Shown here piece after piece: positions 54,325 through 62,746 of a DNA stretch of 64,000 nucleotides (position 1 is the first letter of the stretch; every line of letters starts with the position of its first letter). The translations under genes were made by a program, and so were the position numbers. The DNA lies in NCBI RefSeq assembly GCF_963676735.1, contig NZ_OY781464.1:4311001-4375000 (forward strand). The letters are read 5' to 3'. Source of the stretch: an uncultured Draconibacterium sp. GTDB lineage: Bacteria > Bacteroidota > Bacteroidia > Bacteroidales > Prolixibacteraceae. The notes beneath the pieces were generated by a model, which was given only the letters and a program-made list of their open reading frames with translations, was not told the origin of the DNA and ran no database searches.

Positions 54325-55452
54325 ATGTATCAGAAACTGTTAATCATTCTTTATCTTCCCATTCTTTTGCTATCATCCTGCATGTCTGAAAAGAAACCAA
54401 AGCCGGTAATTGCCGTGCAGGACAACTCTTGCTGCCAGCCGGACGTAACCAGCAGGTTTATGGTTGTATCGGATACAACGATAATTAAACCGCAACCGGC
54501 TGGAACCGAAGGGATGATTTTTATAAAAGGGGGCACTTTTAACATGGGGGCCGACAACAACCAGGCGCGAGCTGATGAATACCCGAAACACCCGGTGAAG
54601 GTGCATAGTTTCTGGATAGACGAACATGAAGTAACCAATGCCCAGTTTAATCTTTTTGTAGAAGAAACAGGTTACATAACTGTTGCCGAAAAAAATGTAG
54701 ATTGGAATATCCTGAAGAAACAACTGCCTCCGGGAACTCCAAAACCACACGATAGTCTTTTGGTGGCCGGATCGATGGTTTTTACTCCCCCCACCGGTGC
54801 TGTACCATTAAATGATTATTCGCAATGGTGGAAATGGACAACAGGCGCTTGCTGGAAACATCCATCTGGCCCTGGAAGTTCGATTGAAGGCCTGGAAAAT
54901 CATCCGGTAGTGCACATTTGCTATAACGATGCATTGGCCTATTGTAAATGGGCAGGCAAACGCTTGCCAACCGAGGCTGAATGGGAATATGCAGCACGGG
55001 GAGGACTGGAAAATAATATTTACCCCTGGGGGGACGAACACATTGAAAGTGGCTACCCCAAAGCCAACTCGTGGCAAGGCAGCTTTCCGAATTTAAATAC
55101 CCAAAAAGATGGTTTTTATACAACAGCTCCGGTAAAAACCTATGCCGCTAACGGATACGGACTTTATGATATGGGAGGAAATGTTTGGGAATGGACCGCC
55201 GATTGGTACGACAAGGACTATTACAGCACGCTGCCTGCAAATAAGGTGACCACAAACCCAAAAGGCCCTAAAAAATCAGACGGTGGAGATAATGCATTTG
55301 AGGATAGAAAAACGATACGCGGAGGTTCTTTTTTATGTAACGATAGTTATTGTTCGAGTTATCGCGTTGCTGCCCGGATGCCGGGAGAAATCTATACAGG
55401 CATGAGCCATACCGGGTTTCGTTGTGTAAAAGATGTGCAGGAAGAACCATAA
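54325..55452 (+). CDS. Formylglycine-generating enzyme (sulfatase-modifying factor)
   Basis: 375 aa lipoprotein, signal ending LLLSSC. The SUMF1/FGE-sulfatase domain spans ~55-370: FIKGGTFNMGADN, HPVKVHSFWIDEHEVTNAQF, ENHPVVHICYNDALAYCKWAGKRLPTEAEWEYAARGG, GGNVWEWTADWYD, and the active-site GGSFLCNDSYCSSYR. Cys338 and Cys343 are spaced as the two copper-binding thiols of human FGE (336 and 341). FGE oxidises a Cys in the sulfatase motif to formylglycine. The Cys-type sulfatase gene follows 500 bases on, with the CTAGR site as likely substrate. The lipoprotein signal suggests that modification occurs at the envelope. Confidence 0.92.
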   Translation: MYQKLLIILYLPILLLSSCMSEKKPKPVIAVQDNSCCQPDVTSRFMVVSDTTIIKPQPAGTEGMIFIKGGTFNMGADNNQARADEYPKHPVKVHSFWIDEHEVTNAQFNLFVEETGYITVAEKNVDWNILKKQLPPGTPKPHDSLLVAGSMVFTPPTGAVPLNDYSQWWKWTTGACWKHPSGPGSSIEGLENHPVVHICYNDALAYCKWAGKRLPTEAEWEYAARGGLENNIYPWGDEHIESGYPKANSWQGSFPNLNTQKDGFYTTAPVKTYAANGYGLYDMGGNVWEWTADWYDKDYYSTLPANKVTTNPKGPKKSDGGDNAFEDRKTIRGGSFLCNDSYCSSYRVAARMPGEIYTGMSHTGFRCVKDVQEEP

Positions 55453-55453
55453 G

Positions 55454-55476
55454 CTTCTCCTTTCCAGAATGACGAT
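55454..55476 (-). repeat. Fragment of a dispersed repeat
   Basis: Minus strand CGTCATTCTGGAAAGGAGAA resembles the GTCATTTC...GGAGAAA family seen at 23986-24027 and 24826-24867. It starts directly after the FGE stop codon. Confidence 0.4.
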
Positions 55477-55854
55477 TTTGTATTTAAATCTTTCTTTTCC
55501 GCTCTAACAGTTAAAAGTTAACGATTCAGGCCTACTGCACAAAGGCAATTCTGTTTCTTCTCCAGTTCGTAGCCTCTTGCTATAAAAGTTTTATCAATTT
55601 CAACCTCACCTGCACAGCTTTTTATAAGGGTTTTACGTTTGTTTTATCTTCTTTCTTTTTTTATTACAAAAGTGCATTTAATTTCTTAGCCATTTTTCGT
55701 AACTTTTATTGAACAAAAATAGATTATTACAGTTTCTATATCTAAACACATACAACTTATAATGCATTATATAAATAAGTTAAGAGAAAGCCAACACACA
55801 AAATGCATCCAAAATAAAGAAACCATCCTTTTTTATTAACTAAAACTATTTCAA
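55477..55854. other. A/T-rich intergenic region upstream of the sulfatase
   Basis: No gene, RNA or clear terminator is seen. TAACTTTT near 55709-55716 is a weak promoter-like word. Confidence 0.3.
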
Positions 55855-55950
55855 ATGAAAAAAACAAGACCTCTGCATTTAATTTCTTATTCAGAAAAGC
55901 AATCCTTTATAAAAAAACTATACACAATTATTAATTTAAAACTAATGTTT

Positions 55951-57507
55951 ATGAAAAAACAACAATTGATTTTTAATCATTTTGGGAAAATTGCTCTTAT
56001 CTGCCTGGTACTCTTTTCCGGAATAGGCTTTTCCTCACAACAGACACAAGCACAAACTGAAAAACCCAATTTCCTTGTGATTTGGGGAGACGATATTGGA
56101 TGGGCCAATATAAGTAAATACAATCACGGAATGATGGGATATCAAACCCCCAACATTGACCGAATTGCTGACGAAGGAGCTATGTTTACCGACTGGTATG
56201 CTCAACAATCGTGTACTGCTGGTCGTGCAGCATTTATTTTAGGACAACATCCGTTTCGAACTGGTTTGTTAACCATAGGTATGCCGGGTGCAAAACAAGG
56301 CATTCAGGATAACCAGGCAACCATTGCCGAATTGTTAAAACCATTGGGCTACACTTCTGGTCAGTTTGGGAAAAACCACCTTGGCGACAGAGATGAGCAC
56401 TTACCAACCAACCACGGATTCGATGAGTTTTTTGGAAATCTTTATCACCTGAATGCCGAGGAAGAACCGGAAACCTACTATTATCCAAAAGATCCGGAAT
56501 TTCATAAAAAATACGGACCACGTGGAGTATTACATTCTTATTCCGATGGAAAAATTGAAGATACAGGCCCAATGACTCGCAAACGTATGGAAACTGCCGA
56601 TGATGAATTTACGGCTGCAGCTATTGCTTTTATTGAAAAAGCACATAACGAAGGTAAACCATTTTTTGTTTGGTTAAGCGCCACTCGTATGCACGTTTGG
56701 ACACACTTGAAAGAAGAAAGTGTAGGTGTAACTGGCATTGGATTGTATCCTGATGGGATGGTAGAACATGACAAGGCAATTGGAACAGTACTTGCTAAAT
56801 TAGAAGAATTGGGCATTTACGACAATACAATGATTATGTACTCTACCGATAATGGTGCCGAGAAATTTACATGGCCCGATGGTGGTACAACACCATTTGC
56901 CGGAGAAAAAGGTTCGACTTGGGAAGGTGGCTTTCGTGTACCATGCGCTATTAAATGGGCCGGTGTTATTGAGCCCGGAACCATTTCAAATGAGATACAT
57001 TCGCACGAAGACATGCTGCCAACTATACTTGCAGCAGCCGGAGAACCAAACATCAAAGAAAAATTGTTAAACGGTCATCAAGCAGGCGATAAGAATTTTA
57101 ATCTTCATTTAGATGGATATAATTTATTGCCATTGTGGAAAGGCGAAGTAAAGGAAAACCCTCGGAAAGAAATTTTCTATTTCGATGCTGGTGGTAATCT
57201 TAATGCGGTTCGTTACAACGATTGGAAATTACACTTTACCATTATGGAAGGTTCAATTAACGAAGGTTACAGAAAACAACCATCGTGGCCACTTGCCATT
57301 AATCTCAGAGCCGATCCTTATGAAGTTTCATGGGAGTCAGCATTGTATACGAGGTGGTATGGCGACAATATGTGGCTGTTTGTTCCGGCACAAGATATTG
57401 TGGGTAAGTTTTTAGCAACTTTCAAGGATTATCCGCCTGTAAAGGGATCGTCGTTGGGTATCGACAAAGTTGTTCAATCCTTACAGTCACATCCTGGCGC
57501 TCAATAA
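55951..57507 (+). CDS. Arylsulfatase-type sulfatase (Cys-type)
   Basis: 518 aa from ATG 55951 (MKKQQLIFNHFGKIALI, signal ending QAQ); ATG 55855 or 55945 are alternative starts in the same frame. The alkaline-phosphatase-fold sulfatase shows the metal site FLVIWGDDIGWANISKYN, the modified Cys88 in SCTAGRAAF (a C-x-A-x-R variant of C-x-P-x-R), the FGKNHLGDRDEHLPTNHGFDEFFG region, STDNGAEKF (Asp-Asn metal ligands) and EGGFRVPCAIKWAG. It hydrolyses sulfate esters after Cys-to-formylglycine conversion by the FGE encoded just upstream. Export is to the periplasm. The true substrate is unknown. Confidence 0.93.
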   Translation: MKKQQLIFNHFGKIALICLVLFSGIGFSSQQTQAQTEKPNFLVIWGDDIGWANISKYNHGMMGYQTPNIDRIADEGAMFTDWYAQQSCTAGRAAFILGQHPFRTGLLTIGMPGAKQGIQDNQATIAELLKPLGYTSGQFGKNHLGDRDEHLPTNHGFDEFFGNLYHLNAEEEPETYYYPKDPEFHKKYGPRGVLHSYSDGKIEDTGPMTRKRMETADDEFTAAAIAFIEKAHNEGKPFFVWLSATRMHVWTHLKEESVGVTGIGLYPDGMVEHDKAIGTVLAKLEELGIYDNTMIMYSTDNGAEKFTWPDGGTTPFAGEKGSTWEGGFRVPCAIKWAGVIEPGTISNEIHSHEDMLPTILAAAGEPNIKEKLLNGHQAGDKNFNLHLDGYNLLPLWKGEVKENPRKEIFYFDAGGNLNAVRYNDWKLHFTIMEGSINEGYRKQPSWPLAINLRADPYEVSWESALYTRWYGDNMWLFVPAQDIVGKFLATFKDYPPVKGSSLGIDKVVQSLQSHPGAQ

Positions 57508-57527
57508 AAGCAAAAATATTGGTATGA

Positions 57528-57560
57528 ATTGGCTACTATTTTCAGGTAGCCAATTTCTTT
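57528..57560 (+). terminator. Hairpin terminator between the sulfatase and HAD genes
   Basis: ATTGGCTAC pairs with GTAGCCAAT across a 8-base loop, followed by TTCTTTAT, 20-50 bases after the sulfatase stop. Confidence 0.7.
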
Positions 57561-57585
57561 ATATCATCCTCAAAAAATAAATCGC

Positions 57586-58581
57586 ATGAAAAAACAATTC
57601 TTCTTCTTTATAGTGATTTCGGTTTTGCTCTTATCATGTCAAACGGCTGTTGAGAATAAAGCTGTAGAAGCGGCAATACCAGAAAATCCACTATCTCTTT
57701 GGAATGACTCAGAAGTAAAAACGGCTATCGTTGATTTTGTAGAAAAAGTTACCGATGAAAACTCGGCCGACTTTGTGCCTGTAAAAGAACGCATTGCCGT
57801 ATTTGATAACGATGGTACACTTTGGAATGAAAAGCCACTTTATATTCCTGTGGAAATAGAACTGGCTTACATAAAAGAGGTTTTTCCCAATAATCCGGAA
57901 TGGAAAGACGATAAAATGTACAGTGCAATTGCAAACGATAATTTAGACGTTTTAAAGGAATACAGCAATGCAGAACTGGCAACTAAACTTTTTGCTGCGC
58001 ATGCCGGACAAAAAGAGGAAGATTACAAAGCCTTTGTCTATAACGCACTTTCAACAATAAATCACCGAAAATACAATCGCCCCTTAAAAGAGGTAACTTA
58101 TTCACCAATGGTTGAGTTGGTGGATTATTTACAAGCCAATAATTTTAATGTATTTATTGTTACCGGTGGCGAAATTTCGTCTGTTCGAACGGTGTCGGAA
58201 GAAATTTACAATATCCCGATTGAGAACGTAGTTGGTAGTAGTGTGGGTTACAAGTACATTGTTGATGAAAGTGGAAAATACATTGAGCGACAAGCTGAAA
58301 TTAGTTCAAATAACGACAAGCACGTCAAACCCACTAACATTGAGCTGCACATTGGGCGTAAGCCAATTTTTGCTGCCGGAAACAGCGATGGCGATTACGA
58401 AATGATGGAATACACACTATCAGGTGATAAACCTTCAATGGCAATTTTGGTACATCACGACGATGAAGAACGCGAATACAGTTATATGCACGGTACCGAA
58501 AAAGCCGTTCAAGATGCCGAAAAACAAGGCTGGTATGTAATTAGTATGAAAAAGGATTTTAAAGAGATTTTTGCAGAATGA
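57586..58581 (+). CDS. Secreted HAD-superfamily phosphatase lipoprotein
   Basis: 331 aa with lipoprotein signal ISVLLLSC. HAD motif I is FDNDGTLWNE (nucleophile Asp), motif II VTGGE, motif III Lys in the KHVKP/KPTN region and motif IV GNSDGDYEMM. It resembles Bacteroidota phosphoserine-phosphatase-like lipoproteins, which are often found beside sulfatases. The substrate is unknown; a periplasmic phosphatase acting with the sulfatase is plausible from context only. Confidence 0.87.
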   Translation: MKKQFFFFIVISVLLLSCQTAVENKAVEAAIPENPLSLWNDSEVKTAIVDFVEKVTDENSADFVPVKERIAVFDNDGTLWNEKPLYIPVEIELAYIKEVFPNNPEWKDDKMYSAIANDNLDVLKEYSNAELATKLFAAHAGQKEEDYKAFVYNALSTINHRKYNRPLKEVTYSPMVELVDYLQANNFNVFIVTGGEISSVRTVSEEIYNIPIENVVGSSVGYKYIVDESGKYIERQAEISSNNDKHVKPTNIELHIGRKPIFAAGNSDGDYEMMEYTLSGDKPSMAILVHHDDEEREYSYMHGTEKAVQDAEKQGWYVISMKKDFKEIFAE

Positions 58582-58588
58582 TTATAAA

Positions 58589-58683
58589 AACCACTAAGTC
58601 ACAAAGAACACGAAGAAAATTAGTTGGAAATTATTCAAGATAAGAACATTAGTACTCTGTGTCCTTGGTGCCTTCGTGGTAGT
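58589..58683. repeat. Palindromic dispersed repeat, copy 1 (before the MoxR gene)
   Basis: Left arm ACCACTAAGTCACAAAGAAC and right arm whose reverse complement begins ACCACGAAGGCACCAAGG; imperfect inverted repeat of ~95 bases. Same family as copies at 59671, 60181 and 62665. Confidence 0.85.
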
Positions 58684-58696
58684 AAAATAAAATTCA

Positions 58697-59662
58697 ATGA
58701 CCGCACTCGAAAACATTCAAGAACTTCAAAGCCGGATGAACAAATCAATCATCGGGCAGGAAAAACTGGTGGAACGAATTTTAGTAGGATTACTGGCAAA
58801 CGGCAACCTATTATTGGAGGGTTTGCCGGGTTTAGCAAAAACAAGAGCAGTTAAAGCTTTAGCAAAAGAATTAAAAGCCGGTTTAAGTCGAATTCAGTTT
58901 ACACCCGATTTGCTGCCGTCCGACATCACCGGCTCCGAAGTGTACCAACCCGAATTGGAGGAAAAATTTGTTTTTCAGCCCGGACCAATCTTTAGCAATT
59001 TAGTGTTGGCCGATGAAATAAACCGTGCACCGGCAAAAGTGCAGGCTGCCCTTTTGGAAGCCATGGAAGAAAGGCAGGTTTCGGTTGCTGGTAAAACGCA
59101 TAAAATGGAGCCGCTTTTTATGGTGTTGGCTACCCAAAATCCGGTTGAACAAGAAGGAACTTATCCATTACCCGAAGCTCAAATGGACCGCTTTCTGATG
59201 AAAGTTTTAATTGATTACCCCGATTCGGAATCGGAAGCCAAAGTGCTTCGTTTGGTGCGTGATGAAAGCATAAAAACGGAAAAAATAACAACGCATAAAC
59301 CTTTAAGCCAGGATATAATTTTTAAGGCTCGCGAAGAAATTCAGAATGTAAAAGTTTCGGAGGCGGCTGAAAAATATATAGTTGATTTGATATTTGCCAC
59401 ACGCTATCCTGAGAAATACAACGAACAATTAGCTTCTTGGTTAGATTTTGGAGCAAGTCCTCGCGGCACAATTGCCATTGATAAATGTGCGCGGGTGATG
59501 GCTTGGTTAAATGGGCGTGACTTTATACAACCCGACGATATACGTGCGATTATCCACGATGTACTTCGTCACCGACTAATTTTGAGTTACGAAGCCAATG
59601 CCGAAGGAGTTGGTCCTGATCAGGTAATTGATGAGATTTTAAAGCTTGTTGCTGTGGTTTAA
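58697..59662 (+). CDS. MoxR-family AAA+ ATPase
   Basis: 321 aa. Walker A-type GLPGLAKTRAVKAL (~residue 43), Walker B LVLADEINRAP, sensor 1 ATQNPVEQEGTYPLPEAQMDRF and a C-terminal lid with GASPRGTIAIDKCARVMA. MoxR ATPases act as chaperones for partner VWA proteins; here it heads the Bat operon (DUF58, DUF4381, BatA, BatB). The operon is interrupted after it by the GxxExxY gene and its two flanking repeats. Confidence 0.95.
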   Translation: MTALENIQELQSRMNKSIIGQEKLVERILVGLLANGNLLLEGLPGLAKTRAVKALAKELKAGLSRIQFTPDLLPSDITGSEVYQPELEEKFVFQPGPIFSNLVLADEINRAPAKVQAALLEAMEERQVSVAGKTHKMEPLFMVLATQNPVEQEGTYPLPEAQMDRFLMKVLIDYPDSESEAKVLRLVRDESIKTEKITTHKPLSQDIIFKAREEIQNVKVSEAAEKYIVDLIFATRYPEKYNEQLASWLDFGASPRGTIAIDKCARVMAWLNGRDFIQPDDIRAIIHDVLRHRLILSYEANAEGVGPDQVIDEILKLVAVV

Positions 59663-59670
59663 AAAACTGG

Positions 59671-59742
59671 ACCACGAAGACACTAAGAACACAAAGTTTA
59701 GTTCAACAGAATATTTCTTCGTGTCCTTAGTGTCTTGGTGGT
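59671..59742. repeat. Palindromic dispersed repeat, copy 2 (left of the GxxExxY gene)
   Basis: Left arm ACCACGAAGACACTAAGAAC; right arm reverse complement ACCACCAAGACACTAAGG. ~72 bases, ends 14 bases before the GxxExxY start codon. Confidence 0.88.
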
Positions 59743-59755
59743 AAAAGAAGTAGTT

Positions 59756-60172
59756 ATGGCTGAATACGTACCGAGAGGAACAAATTTTTCCATTAAGGAA
59801 GAAGAGATTGAAAGAGTCGCAAAAATAATTGTTGATTGTGCTTACAAGGTGCATAAAACTTTAGGATCCGGACTTCTGGAAAGAGTATATGAAGTATGTT
59901 TTTGTCATGAATTAGATAAAGCTGGATTATCATTTTTAAGGCAACAAAAAGTCCCTGTCGTTTATGATGGAATTGAGTTTGATGAAGGTTTTCGTTTGGA
60001 TGTTATGGTTGAAGATTTAATTATTTGTGAATTAAAATCAGTAACAGAAATGTACTCGATATATACCGCTCAAATACTTAGTCATATGAAATTAATGGAT
60101 GTTGAATTGGGGTTTCTGATAAACTTCAATGTACCTTTAATTAAAAATGGAATTAAACGATTACGAATATAA
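59756..60172 (+). CDS. GxxExxY-family protein with a PD-(D/E)xK-like core
   Basis: 138 aa from ATG 59756, preceded by AAAGAAG; a TTG 21 bases earlier lies inside the repeat. The family motif G-x-x-E-x-x-Y is seen as GLLERVY (39-45), preceded by AYKVHKTLGSG. A PD-(D/E)xK-type core is formed by Asp82 in GFRLDVMVED and Glu92-x-Lys94 in IICELKSV. The C-terminus is IKNGIKRLRI. GxxExxY proteins are widespread in Bacteroidota and other phyla with no settled function; a nuclease-like fold has been proposed. It lies between MoxR and DUF58, whose order is otherwise standard for a Bat operon, and is bracketed by repeat copies 2 and 3. Confidence 0.87.
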   Translation: MAEYVPRGTNFSIKEEEIERVAKIIVDCAYKVHKTLGSGLLERVYEVCFCHELDKAGLSFLRQQKVPVVYDGIEFDEGFRLDVMVEDLIICELKSVTEMYSIYTAQILSHMKLMDVELGFLINFNVPLIKNGIKRLRI

Positions 60173-60180
60173 GAATATAA

Positions 60181-60248
60181 ACCACCAAGACACGAAGAGC
60201 ACTAAGGAGATGAGGGAGAAAACTTAGTGTCCTTTGTGTCTAAGTGGT
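60181..60248. repeat. Palindromic dispersed repeat, copy 3 (right of the GxxExxY gene)
   Basis: Left arm ACCACCAAGACACGAAGAGC; right arm reverse complement ACCACTTAGACACAAAGGAC. Starts nine bases after the GxxExxY stop and ends before the DUF58 ribosome-binding region. Confidence 0.88.
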
Positions 60249-60259
60249 AAAAAAGGAAA

Positions 60260-61207
60260 ATGAAGGCAAATACCCAAAATATAATTCCAAGTTTAAGCGA
60301 ATTACTAAAACTGGAACATTTGGTGGCTTCAACTGGATTTTCCCTGTTGCCAAAACAACCGGTTCATAGTATTTTGGCGGGCAAGCATGCGTCGAAGTTG
60401 CGTGGTCGGGGGCTCGATTTTGAGGAAGTTAGAAAATACGTTCCCGGCGATGATATTCGGAACATTGATTGGCGCGTAACAGCACGAACACAAGTAACAT
60501 CAACAAAAGTTTTTACAGAAGAAAAGGAAAAGCCGGTATTGCTAATTACCGATATGACTCCCGGAATGTTCTTTGGTTCGCAGGTGCATACAAAATCATT
60601 TATTGCTGCTCAAATGGCAGCTATTTCTGCATTTAAAGTGCTAAAAAATGGCGACCGATTTGGTGGTTTGGTTTTTACCAACGACGAATGTAAAGTGTTT
60701 GCACCACAGCGAAGTAGAAAAGTGGTTTTACAATATTTACAGAAATTAGTTGATGAATCGCAAGCTTTGGCTGAGGGAAATAAAAACATTCAACCGAAAA
60801 CCGAAGTGCTTGAAAAAGCATTGCTTCGCACTGTGAGTATGGCAACACACGACTATTTGGTATTGGTTGCCAGCGATTTTTATACTATAAATGCAAAAAG
60901 CATAAAACACCTTATTCAGCTCGCAAAACACAACGATGTAATTTTGTGCCGTATTACCGACCCTTTGGAAGAAAAACTGCCCAAAGATAAATTGGTATTG
61001 TCCGATGGCGATTTGCAAATTATGTGGGAATCGGAAAAGAAAAAATCGGGAGAGAATTTTGCGAAAAGGGTTGACGAATTTAAGACTAGCTTTTTAATCA
61101 ATATGGAAAAATACGGTATCCCAGTCATACAATTAAACTCTGTTGATGCCATTGACATTCAACTAAAATCAGTATTCAAAAGTAAACTAAAAACAAAAAA
61201 ACGTTGA
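60260..61207 (+). CDS. DUF58 domain protein of the Bat operon
   Basis: 315 aa. The DUF58 signature is clear: LRGRGLDFEEVRKYVPGDDIRNIDWRVTART near residue 50-80, then a vWA-like segment (PVLLITDMTPGMFFGSQVHTKSFIAAQMAA). DUF58 proteins of Bat operons are expected at the membrane interface with MoxR and the VWA proteins. The stop overlaps the TTG start of the next gene by four bases. AAAAGGAAAA precedes the ATG. Confidence 0.93.
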   Translation: MKANTQNIIPSLSELLKLEHLVASTGFSLLPKQPVHSILAGKHASKLRGRGLDFEEVRKYVPGDDIRNIDWRVTARTQVTSTKVFTEEKEKPVLLITDMTPGMFFGSQVHTKSFIAAQMAAISAFKVLKNGDRFGGLVFTNDECKVFAPQRSRKVVLQYLQKLVDESQALAEGNKNIQPKTEVLEKALLRTVSMATHDYLVLVASDFYTINAKSIKHLIQLAKHNDVILCRITDPLEEKLPKDKLVLSDGDLQIMWESEKKKSGENFAKRVDEFKTSFLINMEKYGIPVIQLNSVDAIDIQLKSVFKSKLKTKKR

Positions 61208-61686
61208 ATGAAACCGAAACATACAATTCTGCAATTGGGGCGTTAATAGAACCTGATCCAATTGGCTACAGTTTTAACACACCGGGCTGGTATATTGTGC
61301 TCGGTATAATGTTGTTAACGGTGTTTGTTATTGGTCTTCTTCAATACCGGAAATACAAAAAAAATACCTACCGCCGCGAAGCACTTAAAAGTATTGATAC
61401 CATTCTTCAGAAAAAAGAAAATAAGGTAGTTTACGAAATTAATGTCTTGCTAAAAACAATTGCGTTTCAAATTTTTGGAAGAGAAAAAGTGGCGTACTTA
61501 AGTGGCTTAGATTGGTTTGTATTTTTGAACTCAACAATGAACTCAGAGCATAGTTTTGCCAACGCAGATATGGAAAAGTGGGCTGCTGCATTATATAATC
61601 CGAGCAAAAGTTTGGATGAAAAAACATTAAATGAATGGGCAGATTTTGCCATTTTATGGATTAAAAATCATCGTGTAAATGTTTGA
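61204..61686 (+). CDS. DUF4381-like membrane protein of the Bat operon
   Basis: 160 aa, starting at TTG 61204 inside the DUF58 stop; ATG 61208 is in another frame. An early segment GYSFNTPGWYIVLGIMLLTVFVIGLLQY is a membrane helix with the DUF4381 DPIGYSFNTPGW motif, and the remainder is a cytoplasmic helical domain (YEINVLLKTIAFQIFGREKVAYLSG). It is the usual small partner between DUF58 and BatA. Stop overlaps the batA start. Confidence 0.9.
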   Translation: MNETETYNSAIGALIEPDPIGYSFNTPGWYIVLGIMLLTVFVIGLLQYRKYKKNTYRREALKSIDTILQKKENKVVYEINVLLKTIAFQIFGREKVAYLSGLDWFVFLNSTMNSEHSFANADMEKWAAALYNPSKSLDEKTLNEWADFAILWIKNHRVNV

Positions 61687-62650
61687 ATTTGCTTACATAT
61701 GGGTTTTCATTTTATTGCCACTTCCGCTGCTGGTTTTTTGGTTGTTTCCACCGTTGAAGCAACGCAAAGAAGCTTTAAAATATCCGACTTTTACCGAAGT
61801 TGAAAAAGCCACCGGACGAAAAGCCAGTGCAGGTGCCTGGGTTTCACGACGAAATGTTTTTCAGTGGATAATCCTCTCCTTGGTCTGGATTTTTACTTTG
61901 GCAGCATTTGCTTCTCCACAAATTGTTGGCGAGCCCGAAATGAAAGTAAAGACAGCACGTAATTTTGTTATTGCTGCCGATATTTCGTTTAGCATGGCTA
62001 ATAAAGACTGGCTAATTGATGGCGAACGCGTAACGCGCTGGGAAGGTGTGAAGCAGGTACTTGGCGAATTTATTGAAAAACGCGAAGGCGATCGTTTAGC
62101 TCTGGTATTTTTCGGAACCAATGCCTATTTGCAAGCACCACTTACCACTGAGCATGATGTAATTAATTTTATGTTGGATGAAACCGATGTGGGAATGGCA
62201 GGGCAAATGACCAGCATTGGAAAAGCAATCGGCTATTCATTAAAAATATTTGAAGGAGATTCAATCGATCAGAAAGTATTGTTACTACTTACTGATGGGC
62301 AGGACGATGGTCGTGGAATTTTACCCGTTGATGCTGCAAAAATGGCACACAAAGACAGCGTAAAAATTTATACCGTGGGAATTGGAGAAGCCTCGGGAAG
62401 AAATGCTGGTTTAGACGAATTGACCCTTAAAGAAATAGCGCGGATTGCCGATGGAGAATATTTTTTGGCAGAAGATCCGGAGCAATTAGATGCGGCTTAC
62501 AATACATTAAACGAATTAGAACCCATTGAATATGAAGCAGAGGAAAATGCACCAGTAACACTTTTGTTTCATTATCCCTTGGGAGCTGCAATGGTTTTGG
62601 CTTTTGCGCTGGCTCTAATACGCGGAATTCGAAAATTGATAATTGGATGA
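61679..62650 (+). CDS. BatA-like VWA-domain membrane protein
   Basis: 323 aa. Two N-terminal membrane segments flank a short loop (FAYIWVFILLPLPLLVFWLF; VFQWIILSLVWIFTLAAFASP), then a VWA domain with MIDAS DISFSMAN (D-x-S-x-S), GTNAYLQAPLT and LLTDGQDDGRG. A final membrane segment (YPLGAAMVLAFALALIRGI) closes it. BatA/BatB form with MoxR a membrane-associated complex; named for aerotolerance in Bacteroides, though that role is disputed. It overlaps DUF4381 by eight bases. Confidence 0.94.
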   Translation: MFEFAYIWVFILLPLPLLVFWLFPPLKQRKEALKYPTFTEVEKATGRKASAGAWVSRRNVFQWIILSLVWIFTLAAFASPQIVGEPEMKVKTARNFVIAADISFSMANKDWLIDGERVTRWEGVKQVLGEFIEKREGDRLALVFFGTNAYLQAPLTTEHDVINFMLDETDVGMAGQMTSIGKAIGYSLKIFEGDSIDQKVLLLLTDGQDDGRGILPVDAAKMAHKDSVKIYTVGIGEASGRNAGLDELTLKEIARIADGEYFLAEDPEQLDAAYNTLNELEPIEYEAEENAPVTLLFHYPLGAAMVLAFALALIRGIRKLIIG

Positions 62651-62664
62651 ATAAAAGAATAAAT

Positions 62665-62735
62665 ACCACAAAGGCACAAAGAGCACGAAGGTCTATTAAA
62701 GAAAAGTTTAGCTTTTTCTTAGTGGTCTTAGTGGT
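62665..62735. repeat. Palindromic dispersed repeat, copy 4 (between batA and batB)
   Basis: Left arm ACCACAAAGGCACAAAGAGC; right arm reverse complement ACCACTAAGACCACTAAG. ~71 bases, imperfect. Confidence 0.85.
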
Positions 62736-62746
62736 TAACAAAAACT

